Shown here one piece after another: positions 1 to 4,608 of a stretch of 8,073 bases of DNA. Numbering within the stretch: the first letter of the stretch is position 1; the number at the start of each line of letters is the position of its first letter. A program made the position numbers and the translations under genes. Under the pieces are notes generated by a model. That model did no database searches. It was not told the DNA's origin and was given only the letters and a program-made list of their open reading frames with translations. The stretch spans positions 1,765-9,837 of the forward strand of contig PMST01000447.1 of the NCBI GenBank assembly GCA_003168295.1, in the 5' to 3' direction. Source of the DNA: Actinomycetota bacterium. GTDB taxonomy: Bacteria > Actinomycetota > Actinomycetes > Streptosporangiales > Streptosporangiaceae.

Positions 1-1
1 G

Positions 2-634
2 CGACGTCGGGGAACCGCGGTCGAGAAGGCAATCTCTGACGCTGTCATTGCTGAGCTAGCCGAGGTCGGATTCGGGCGGCTGAGTTTCGAGGGCGTCGCC
101 GAGCGTGCGGGCACCGGAAAGAGCCCGCTTTACCGGCGGTGGCCTGACACCACGTCTCTCGTGATCGACACGTTGGAGAAGCTGGGTTCAGACCCAGCCG
201 AATACGCCCGGACCGGTGTTCTGCGCGACGATCTGATCGGGCTCACGGTTCACATGATCAAAGCGCAAAAGGGCGTTAGGGGTGATGCGTACCGAAGCCT
301 CCTGGGCGAAGCGCATCGCCAGCCTCAACTACTAGCCCGGTTCAAGTCACAGGTTTTCGACCCCCGTTTCGAGGCATTGACCGAATTGCTGCGCGACGCG
401 GCCAAGCGCGGCGAGATATCTTCGGAGCGCCTGACACCCGTCGTCCTCGAGGTACTTCATGCGTTGATCATTAAACGCACACTGCTTGATACTCACGACC
501 CGACGAAAAAAGATATTACCGAGATGGTGGACGAGGTACTCCTACCTCTGCTCGTGACCCGCCTTGGTGGATGCCCCGACCACGATGGCGTCGGCACAGC
601 TCTCCCGGGCGATCCGGTGGAGCTCAGCCAATGA
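2..634 (+). CDS. TetR/AcrR-family transcriptional regulator, 5' end cut by window edge
   Basis: The reading frame is open from base 2, so the start codon lies outside the window; an internal ATG at 161 is not the start because the helix-turn-helix is encoded before it. Residues encoded by about 32-160 (ISDAVIAELAEVGFGRLSFE, then GVAERAGTGKSPLYRRWP) form the classical TetR DNA-binding domain with the YRRW recognition-helix signature. The remainder is a helical ligand-binding/dimerisation domain ending near VDEVLLPLLVTR. TetR proteins are usually dimeric repressors released by a small ligand; the ligand here is unknown. The last part of the gene (about 470-530) is visibly richer in A and T than its neighbours, suggesting a different origin. 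The final residues after LLVTR (about 24 codons) are read antisense through the stress-protein gene and look like a run-on caused by loss of the original stop codon. Family assignment is secure; the target genes are not visible. Confidence 0.85.
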   Translation, partial: RRRGTAVEKAISDAVIAELAEVGFGRLSFEGVAERAGTGKSPLYRRWPDTTSLVIDTLEKLGSDPAEYARTGVLRDDLIGLTVHMIKAQKGVRGDAYRSLLGEAHRQPQLLARFKSQVFDPRFEALTELLRDAAKRGEISSERLTPVVLEVLHALIIKRTLLDTHDPTKKDITEMVDEVLLPLLVTRLGGCPDHDGVGTALPGDPVELSQ

Positions 635-949
635 GTCACCCCGGGTAGCCACGAAGGTAATGGAAATGCCATGCTCCCGGGCCTTCTCCTCGGCTTCATG
701 GCGAAGATCGGCGGCGGTCTGTTCGAAGGCCTCGGAGTGCGCCATGCGAAGCACGGCAGCTGCGCTGGGTTCGGTGACGCACATCGGTGCGACTGATCCC
801 ACGTAAACGGCGACGAGCCGGGCCCGCTGGCGGCGCGCTAGTCCCGCCGCATATGCGCCAGCCCGCATGGAGGTCGCGGAACCGTCAATGCCGACCACAA
901 TCGCCGACGGTCCGTCGGTTCCCAGCTCGAAGGAATGAGCATCGGTCAT
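542..949 (-). CDS. Universal stress protein (UspA fold), C-terminally truncated
   Basis: The 135-residue product starts at ATG 949 behind a strong ribosome binding site (GAGGAGAAGG, complement of about 953-962). Residues 15-24 (SAIVVGIDGS) give the first beta strand and the Asp of the nucleotide site. The middle (EEKAREHGISITFVATRGDS) and VVGASTKAGH at 123-132 match the Usp fold. Family members normally continue with an R-L-I-G-S stretch that completes the G-2x-G-9x-G(S/T) ATP loop, then a last beta strand with PV.VVP. Here the protein reads GHEQR and stops (TAG), so the second half of the ATP loop and the final strand are missing. Usp proteins are cytosolic and act in starvation, hypoxia or stress survival. 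This copy is probably non-functional or unable to bind ATP, although expression signals remain. It is tail-to-tail with, and overlaps by 93 bases, the TetR gene. Confidence 0.75.
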   Translation of the reverse strand: MTDAHSFELGTDGPSAIVVGIDGSATSMRAGAYAAGLARRQRARLVAVYVGSVAPMCVTEPSAAAVLRMAHSEAFEQTAADLRHEAEEKAREHGISITFVATRGDSLAELHRIARESCADAIVVGASTKAGHEQR

Positions 950-1036
950 GGACCTTCTCCTCTTCGCAGGCGGGGGTCCTGTTGGTCAACGGGCGCCCTG
1001 TTCTTGTGCCCTCCGTCCCGACGAACCTGACCGTGA

Positions 1037-1171
1037 TCATGGCGGCTGAGCACATCTACCGGCGGACGCTCTCTCGCTGAGCCCGGCAGCCGGGCTCGGT
1101 ACAGCCGCCGGGAGGTGCTGGCCGCGGGCACCTGGCGCTTCGGCCGTAAGGACAGGATTGTCGTTGACTAA
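1037..1171 (+). pseudogene. Possible C-terminal remnant of an unidentified gene
   Basis: An open stretch without a credible start codon ends in YSRREVLAAGTWRFG followed by RKDRIVVD and TAA at 1169. Its composition resembles the end of a real protein more than random GC-rich sequence, but I cannot name a family. A stop (TGA 1034) closes the frame just upstream, so if it is a remnant only about 45 codons survive. The downstream promoter's -35 hexamer lies within its last codons. It may equally be chance open frame in GC-rich DNA. Confidence 0.18.
1079..1097. terminator. Perfect hairpin, terminator-like but without T-tract
   Basis: GAGCCCGG and CCGGGCTC form an uninterrupted 8-base-pair stem around a 3-base loop (CAG). 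No run of T follows on either strand, so intrinsic termination is only a possibility. It lies in the otherwise gene-poor stretch between the stress-protein start and the small gene at 1294. Confidence 0.35.
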
Positions 1172-1192
1172 GGGCGGATTCATATCTAACGT
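1164..1192 (+). promoter_or_regulatory. Sigma-70 (HrdB-type) promoter for the small gene at 1294
   Basis: TTGACT (1164-1169) is a 5/6 match to the -35 consensus, and TAACGT (1187-1192) fits the actinobacterial TANNNT -10 box. The spacer is exactly 17 bases. Transcription would begin near 1199 and give a leader of about 95 bases before the GTG start at 1294. This is the best-matching vegetative promoter in the window. Confidence 0.55.
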
Positions 1193-1293
1193 CACCGCTA
1201 AGACCGCCGACTGGTTGTCCCGACCGCGACGTGGCACGGCGAGCCGAGGGCGTTCATCATCGGCGTAGTGATTTCACAGACGAGGTGGTTGCG

Positions 1294-1473
1294 GTGCAAC
1301 TCACCAGGCAGCATGTGGTTGACGTGTTGCGCAAGGCCGGATTGCCGGAGATGGCCGAGGAGGCTCAGCGTGAGCTGCCCGACCCGGTCGATAGCGAACA
1401 GGCGGCGGCCTGGGGTATGCCGTACGGCATCAGCATGGATAACCTCATCAGCCGGATGGGCGGCAGCCCGTGA
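1294..1473 (+). CDS. Small conserved-type hypothetical protein (60 aa)
   Basis: I choose the GTG at 1294 because GAGGTGG (1283-1289) sits at the right distance in front of it. The longer ATG at 1231 has no ribosome binding site and would add a basic, unconserved-looking tail. The product begins VQLTRQHVVDVLRKAGLPEM and ends NLISRMGGSP. It appears to consist of an N-terminal amphipathic helix, a P-D-P-V turn near the middle, then W-G-M-P-Y-G-I and the LISRMGGSP tail. From memory, small proteins of this layout with the same tail occur in many actinomycetes and have no assigned function. It has no signal peptide, membrane segment or cysteine, so it is presumably cytosolic. It has its own promoter upstream (TTGACT-17-TAACGT) and appears to be a single-gene unit. 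The real gene call is fairly sure; function is unknown. Confidence 0.7.
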   Translation: MQLTRQHVVDVLRKAGLPEMAEEAQRELPDPVDSEQAAAWGMPYGISMDNLISRMGGSP

Positions 1474-1560
1474 GAGTCCGCTAAGACATCCCGGGGACGC
1501 GGGCTGGGAGTCCTGAGGGCACGCAGTACTGCCGTTCCGAGATTAGAAAAAGGAGCGGTC

Positions 1561-1647
1561 GTGGGACACGAAAACTTGGCCGGCCGCACGAGGTGTGTCA
1601 TCGGCCGCAGGGGACGAACTGACGGCCGTGGAGCTCGCGGGCGATGA
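1561..1647 (+). CDS. Very short ORF behind a strong ribosome binding site, possibly the start of a decayed gene
   Basis: AAAAAGGAG (1547-1555) ends five bases before GTG 1561, which is as good a ribosome binding site as any in the window. The frame reads VGHENLAGRTRCVIGRRGRT and ends at TGA 1645-1647 after 28 codons. The LAGRT..V.G beginning vaguely resembles the first strand of short-chain dehydrogenases, but the TGxxxGxG loop is not intact. The overlapping +1 frame continues with ELTAVELAGDDDFLDLRV, so a frameshifted remnant is conceivable. A leader peptide or chance are the alternatives. Confidence 0.2.
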   Translation: MGHENLAGRTRCVIGRRGRTDGRGARGR

Positions 1648-1865
1648 TGATTTTCTGGATCTGAGGGTGCCGTCGGCGCGGGCTAATGAACCCGCACGAC
1701 GACTACCAGACTCGACACAGCAGACGGGAGCCTGCCGATGCCGGTACCTCGGTCTACTATCTCCGTCGTGACTGCAGGCGACCTGAGGAGCTTCCCTCGA
1801 CCTGGTGAGAGCCTTAACGTCTATGCCTCGGGGACCCGCTCGCGCGGAGCTAAATCCTACTTTCT

Positions 1866-1881
1866 GTAAGCGTATCGTTAC
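1866..1881. promoter_or_regulatory. Candidate TetR-type operator palindrome
   Basis: GTAAGCGTATCGTTAC is a 16-base inverted repeat with perfect GTAA/TTAC arms and a central TA, the length and form often bound by TetR-family dimers. It lies about 105 bases before the aldo/keto reductase start. No regulator gene is adjacent, though a TetR gene ends at 634. The internal TATCGT could also be a -10 box. Confidence 0.35.
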
Positions 1882-1973
1882 TCTGCTCGGAGTTGACGAT
1901 CCCGGTGTGACGTAGGCCTGCTGGTACCGGCGCGATCCGGCCACCTTCGCACCCGGCACGGCCGGCCGCGGGA

Positions 1974-1979
1974 TAGCGT
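1974..1979 (+). promoter_or_regulatory. Candidate -10 box for a leaderless aldo/keto reductase mRNA
   Basis: TAGCGT fits TANNNT, and exactly seven bases separate it from the ATG at 1987, so transcription would start at or next to the start codon. No Shine-Dalgarno precedes the ATG, as expected for a leaderless message. No clear -35 hexamer is present. The same spacing and a near-identical sequence precede lspA. Confidence 0.4.
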
Positions 1980-1986
1980 TAACCGC

Positions 1987-2907
1987 ATGGCGATCATGAC
2001 GCGGCCGCTTGGCCGGACGCAGACGGACGTGACCGTCCTCGGGTATGGCGCTATGGAGTTGCGAGGCGGCCCGAGGGGACCTGAGATAGCGGACGAGGAC
2101 GCCGGGCGCCTGCTCAACGCGGTCCTGGACGGCGGCATCAGCCTGATCGACACCTCGCCGGACTACGGCCGCAGCGAGGAGCTCATCGGGCGCTACGTGG
2201 GGCACCGGCGCGATGAGTTTTTCCTCGCCTCCAAGTGCGGCTGCCTACTCGAACCGCCCGCGGACTCGCCGCCGCCGTACCCGCACGACTACAGCCCCGG
2301 CAACGTCCGCGAGGTGGTCGAGCGGTCGCTGCAGCGGCTCGGTACGGACCACCTGGACCTCGTCCAGGTGCACATGTCCCCGAGCCGGGCCACGCTGGAG
2401 GAGAACCACACGGTCGAGATGCTCCAGGAACTGCGGAACGAAGGCAAGGTTCGGTTCATCGGCATGTCAGGCATCCTCCCTGACCTGCCCGACCACCTCG
2501 CAATGAACGTCTTCGACGCCTTCCAGATCCCCTACTCGGCCGTCCAGCGCGACCACGAGGACCTCATCACCGAGGCGGCGGACGAGGGCGCGGGAACGCT
2601 GATCCGAGGCGGCGCGGCCCGGGGCGCGGCCTCAGAGGAGAAGAACTGGCGGACCGGCCCGCTCACCCAGAAGCCGGGCCTCGGCCAGCAGAACTGGGAA
2701 ACCTCGGGCATCGAGGACCTGCTTGCCGACGCGGGCATGTCCACCATGGAGTTCGTCCTGCGGTTCACCCTCAGCCACCCCGGCCTGTCGACCACCATCG
2801 TCGGCACCGCGAACCCGGCGCACCTGACCACCAACATCGCCACAGCCGAGAAGGGACCGCTGCCTGCCGACCTGTACGAGGAGGCAAAGAAGCGGCTGCC
2901 GCGGTAA
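1987..2907 (+). CDS. Aldo/keto reductase
   Basis: The 306-residue product is close to the usual length of an aldo/keto reductase (AKR), a cytosolic (beta/alpha)8 barrel that reduces carbonyl compounds with NADPH. The catalytic tetrad is visible: Asp55 and Tyr60 in LIDTSPDYGRSEELIG, Lys83 in FLASKCG, and His129 in DLVQVHMSP. Barrel strands continue with KVRFIGMSG (154-162). The C-terminal cofactor region contains FTLSHPGLSTTIVGTANPAHL (split around residues 260-280), with the usual TTIVGT phosphate-binding stretch. ATG 1987 is preferred because of the promoter spacing; ATG 1996 (three codons later) is also possible. It is the first of four plus-strand genes, but the 152-base gap to the nitroreductase, which has its own candidate promoter, argues against a tight operon. 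The substrate cannot be told from the sequence. Confidence 0.92.
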   Translation: MAIMTRPLGRTQTDVTVLGYGAMELRGGPRGPEIADEDAGRLLNAVLDGGISLIDTSPDYGRSEELIGRYVGHRRDEFFLASKCGCLLEPPADSPPPYPHDYSPGNVREVVERSLQRLGTDHLDLVQVHMSPSRATLEENHTVEMLQELRNEGKVRFIGMSGILPDLPDHLAMNVFDAFQIPYSAVQRDHEDLITEAADEGAGTLIRGGAARGAASEEKNWRTGPLTQKPGLGQQNWETSGIEDLLADAGMSTMEFVLRFTLSHPGLSTTIVGTANPAHLTTNIATAEKGPLPADLYEEAKKRLPR

Positions 2908-2922
2908 TTCGCTGGCCGGCGC

Positions 2923-2939
2923 CGGTCTGGTACGGACCG
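2923..2939 (+). terminator. Weak hairpin after the aldo/keto reductase
   Basis: CGGTC and GACCG pair around a 7-base loop, 15 bases after the TAA stop. It directly follows, and partly overlaps, a 10-base palindrome CCGGCGCCGG (2916-2925). There is no T-tract. It may stop or slow transcription between the two genes. Confidence 0.25.
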
Positions 2940-2959
2940 CCAGTGAAGCCTGCTGAGGG

Positions 2960-2971
2960 CCTGCGCGCAGG
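2960..2971. promoter_or_regulatory. Perfect 12-base palindrome upstream of the nitroreductase
   Basis: CCTGCGCGCAGG is a perfect palindrome lying 12 bases before the candidate -35 box of the nitroreductase promoter. The position suits an operator or activator site. It is not recognised as the site of any named regulator. Confidence 0.25.
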
Positions 2972-2983
2972 ACCTTTCCGGCT

Positions 2984-3012
2984 GGAACGCAGTAGAGAAC
3001 CGAATGTACAGT
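2984..3012 (+). promoter_or_regulatory. Weak promoter candidate for the nitroreductase
   Basis: TACAGT (3007-3012) fits TANNNT. The hexamer 17 bases upstream is GGAACG (2984-2989), which is poor for the vegetative sigma factor and only loosely like the GGAAC core of some ECF sigma -35 sites. Transcription would start near 3019, about 40 bases before GTG 3060. Downstream, TATCC (3012-3016) and GGATA (3031-3035) form a spaced inverted repeat in the leader. Confidence 0.25.
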
Positions 3013-3059
3013 ATCCCTATCGGAAAAGTCGGATATGCCTCGCTGAGGAGGACCCTGCC

Positions 3060-3575
3060 GTGGAAACCTGGGACGCCATCCGCGCCCGCCGCAACGTCCG
3101 CGCCTACCGGCCTGACCCCGTGGCGGCGAGCGACCTCGACCGGATCACCGAGGCAGGCCGACGGGCGCCGTCGGCATCCAACCGGCAGCACTGGGACTTC
3201 GTCGTCGTCACCGACCCGGACGAGCTCCGCGCGCTGTCCACCGTATGGCGGGGCGCCGGCCACATCGCCGGGGCCGCCGCGGCCATCGCCCTGGTGCTGC
3301 CGCAGACCGACGACGACCGTACCCGCCTCCTCGACTACTACGACCTCGGGCAGGCCACCTACGCCATAGCGGTCGCCGCCGCCGACCTCGGCATCGGCAC
3401 CGCCCATGCCTCGGTCGGCGACCAGGATGCGGCCCGGAAGATCCTGGGTGTGCCCGGCGATCACGATGTCACCTTCCTCCTCGGCGTGGGCTACCCGGCG
3501 GACCGGCCGCTGCGGCCCATCGCGAATCCCAACCGCCGCCCGGCCGGCGAGGTCGTTCATCACGGCCACTGGTAA
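3060..3575 (+). CDS. Nitroreductase family protein (FMN-dependent)
   Basis: The product from GTG 3060 has 171 residues; this start is chosen because GAGGAGGA (3045-3052) is seven bases upstream and the protein then begins WDAIRARRNVRAYRPDPV, the typical start of the family. The Arg-rich segment (Arg8, Arg10, Arg11, Arg14) and RRAPSASNRQHWDFVVV (34-50) correspond to the FMN phosphate and ring-binding parts. The YDLGQATYAIAVAAADLGIG stretch is the long central helix, and LLGVGYPADRPLRP near the end is the second FMN-contacting part. Nitroreductases are usually homodimeric cytosolic flavoenzymes that use NAD(P)H to reduce nitro groups, quinones or flavins; some members have unrelated roles. At 171 residues it belongs to the compact subgroup. 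It shares strand and neighbourhood with an aldo/keto reductase, hinting at redox or detoxification, but the substrate is unknown. Confidence 0.88.
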   Translation: METWDAIRARRNVRAYRPDPVAASDLDRITEAGRRAPSASNRQHWDFVVVTDPDELRALSTVWRGAGHIAGAAAAIALVLPQTDDDRTRLLDYYDLGQATYAIAVAAADLGIGTAHASVGDQDAARKILGVPGDHDVTFLLGVGYPADRPLRPIANPNRRPAGEVVHHGHW

Positions 3576-3616
3576 CCAGCCATTGACATACCGCGGACGG
3601 CCCCGACCAGGATCCG

Positions 3617-3635
3617 GCCCGGGGCAAGACCGGGC
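3617..3635 (+). terminator. Hairpin between nitroreductase and lspA
   Basis: GCCCGG and CCGGGC form a 6-base-pair stem with a 7-base loop, 42 bases after the nitroreductase stop. It ends two bases before the TATCGT -10 box of lspA, so it may end the upstream message just before the new start point. No proper T-tract follows. Confidence 0.3.
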
Positions 3636-3636
3636 A

Positions 3637-3642
3637 TATCGT
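3637..3642 (+). promoter_or_regulatory. Candidate -10 box for a leaderless lspA mRNA
   Basis: TATCGT fits TANNNT, and seven bases lie between it and ATG 3650, the same arrangement as before the aldo/keto reductase. No Shine-Dalgarno is present before the ATG. A perfect TTGACA at 3583-3588 is too far upstream (48 bases) to pair with this box. Confidence 0.4.
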
Positions 3643-3649
3643 TACGCCT

Positions 3650-4183
3650 ATGGTGATCATTCCTGCGGACGTGGCGGTCAGGCGGCCCAGCGTGCGGTGG
3701 GCGATGTGCGTCATCGGGACCGGAATCCTGGCCGCGGACCAGGTCAGCAAGAGCCTGGTGCTGGCACTGGATCCGGCCTCGGCGCGCGGCTCAGCCAGCG
3801 GCTGGCTGACGGTACATCTGATCCGCAACACCGGCGCGAGCGGCGGGTTCGGAGCGGCCTACCCGACGGTGATCACTGCGCTGGGCGCCGTCATTGCGGC
3901 GACCGCGGGCACGCTGGCCTTGCGTACCCAGAGCCGGGCGGTCGCGCTGTGCCTGGCCGCCGTGCTGGCGGGCGCGGCGGGCAATCTCGCGGACCGGGTC
4001 TTCAGGGCCCCCGGCCTGGGCCGCGGCGCGGTCGTGGACTGGATCCATGTCGGCGGTTCGCGCGCCTCGTTTAACCTCGCCGACCTCGCCATCCAGCTGG
4101 GTGCCCTGGGGACGGTCATCGCGATGTTCGCCATCCGCCCGGGGGCCCGGCAGCCGGTTCAGCTTCCCGCAGAGCTGCCCTGA
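3650..4183 (+). CDS. lspA: Lipoprotein signal peptidase (signal peptidase II)
   Basis: LspA is a membrane aspartyl protease that removes the signal peptide of prolipoproteins after the lipobox cysteine has been lipidated. The 177-residue product has four hydrophobic segments (about 16-40, 70-91, 96-114 and 143-162). It carries the family blocks in order: AADQVSK with Asp30, IRNTGASGGFG (58-68), AGNLADRV with Asn112 and Asp115, VVDWIHVG with Asp130, and FNLADLAI with Asn142 and Asp145. Asp115 and Asp145 are the expected catalytic pair, so the enzyme should be active. Actinomycete housekeeping lspA normally sits beside a pseudouridine synthase gene of the RluD type; here it stands alone among redox genes, so it is probably an additional copy. 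No lipobox protein is encoded in this window. The start is ATG 3650, apparently leaderless. Confidence 0.9.
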   Translation: MVIIPADVAVRRPSVRWAMCVIGTGILAADQVSKSLVLALDPASARGSASGWLTVHLIRNTGASGGFGAAYPTVITALGAVIAATAGTLALRTQSRAVALCLAAVLAGAAGNLADRVFRAPGLGRGAVVDWIHVGGSRASFNLADLAIQLGALGTVIAMFAIRPGARQPVQLPAELP

Positions 4184-4269
4184 GGAGCTGGGCCGCCGAT
4201 CCGGCTGCAGTCTTAAGGTAGAACCGGCTTACAGCAGGCTGGGCGCGAAGGACGCAGGGAGGCCATCTC

Positions 4270-4548
4270 ATGCACAAGGAATTCACTGCCACCTTGGTGC
4301 GAAGCGAGGAAAAGGGCGGCTGGACGTACCTGATCTGGCCCGAATCGGTGGACTTCTTCGGTACCAGGGGCCTGGTCAAGGTGCGGGGAACCATTGACGG
4401 TCACCCGTTCCGCAGCTCGTTTATGGCCCTGGGCGACGGCAGCCATAAGCTCCCGGTCAAGGCCGAAATCCGCAAGGTCATCGGCAAGGACGCCGGCGAC
4501 ACGGTGACCGTCTGCCTGCAAGAGCGGATCGGCGGCCAGGGGAACTGA
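4270..4548 (+). CDS. DUF1905 domain-containing protein
   Basis: The 92-residue product starts at ATG 4270 behind AGGGAGG (4256-4262, spacing seven). It matches the single DUF1905 domain from end to end: [20 protein letters not shown] at the start, then [16 protein letters not shown] and [20 protein letters not shown], and finally [19 protein letters not shown]. The pattern of short beta strands with glycine turns predicts a small beta barrel. The function is unknown; in other bacteria the domain often precedes a YdeI/OmpD-type module, which is absent here. It has no signal peptide, so it is likely cytosolic. It lies 86 bases after lspA, and TAAGGT (4214-4219) is a weak -10 candidate, so it may have its own message. 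It converges with the minus-strand aldo/keto reductase gene. Confidence 0.88.
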   Translation: MHKEFTATLVRSEEKGGWTYLIWPESVDFFGTRGLVKVRGTIDGHPFRSSFMALGDGSHKLPVKAEIRKVIGKDAGDTVTVCLQERIGGQGN

Positions 4549-4608
4549 CGATCTCCTAGCCGAACGGGCCCGCAGTGCGCGCTCCAGGCATGGTTGTGAG
4601 CCACGCGC

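Larger units (their letters stand above)
1474..1986. other. Gap of about 510 bases without an established gene
   Basis: No convincing full-length gene lies here on either strand. It contains a 10-base perfect palindrome GCAGTACTGC (1523-1532), a strong Shine-Dalgarno in front of a 28-codon ORF (1561), a second open frame from GTG 1595 to TGA 1769-1771 encoding ELTAVELAGDDDFLDLRV and more, the GTAA-N8-TTAC palindrome (1866-1881), a lone TTGACG (1893-1898) without a matching -10, and the -10 box in front of the aldo/keto reductase. It looks like decayed or regulatory sequence. Confidence 0.5.

Noticed and set aside
950..1060. DosR-like box upstream of the universal stress gene (TCGGGAC on the minus strand)
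   Set aside because: Only one half-site resembles the known dormancy-regulon motif; the second half does not match.
787..1080. Plus-strand open frame of 97 codons
   Set aside because: Its first half is antisense to the stress-protein gene, and the basic product resembles no family.
1893..1898. TTGACG as -35 of the aldo/keto reductase
   Set aside because: No acceptable -10 follows at 16-19 bases; the nearest TA-containing hexamers are at wrong spacings.
1543..2205. Open frame of 220 codons on the minus strand across the 1474-1986 gap
   Set aside because: It runs antisense into the start of the aldo/keto reductase, is Arg/Ser/Pro-rich without any recognisable fold, and its would-be start lies inside that gene.
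2532..3569. Long open frame (345 codons) on the minus strand
   Set aside because: It lies antisense to the C-terminal half of the aldo/keto reductase and to the nitroreductase, both with full motifs. Its composition is the Arg/Gly/Val-rich type expected of a GC-rich shadow frame.
3583..3588. Perfect TTGACA as -35 of lspA
   Set aside because: No TANNNT box lies 16-19 bases downstream, and the plausible -10 at 3637 is 48 bases away.
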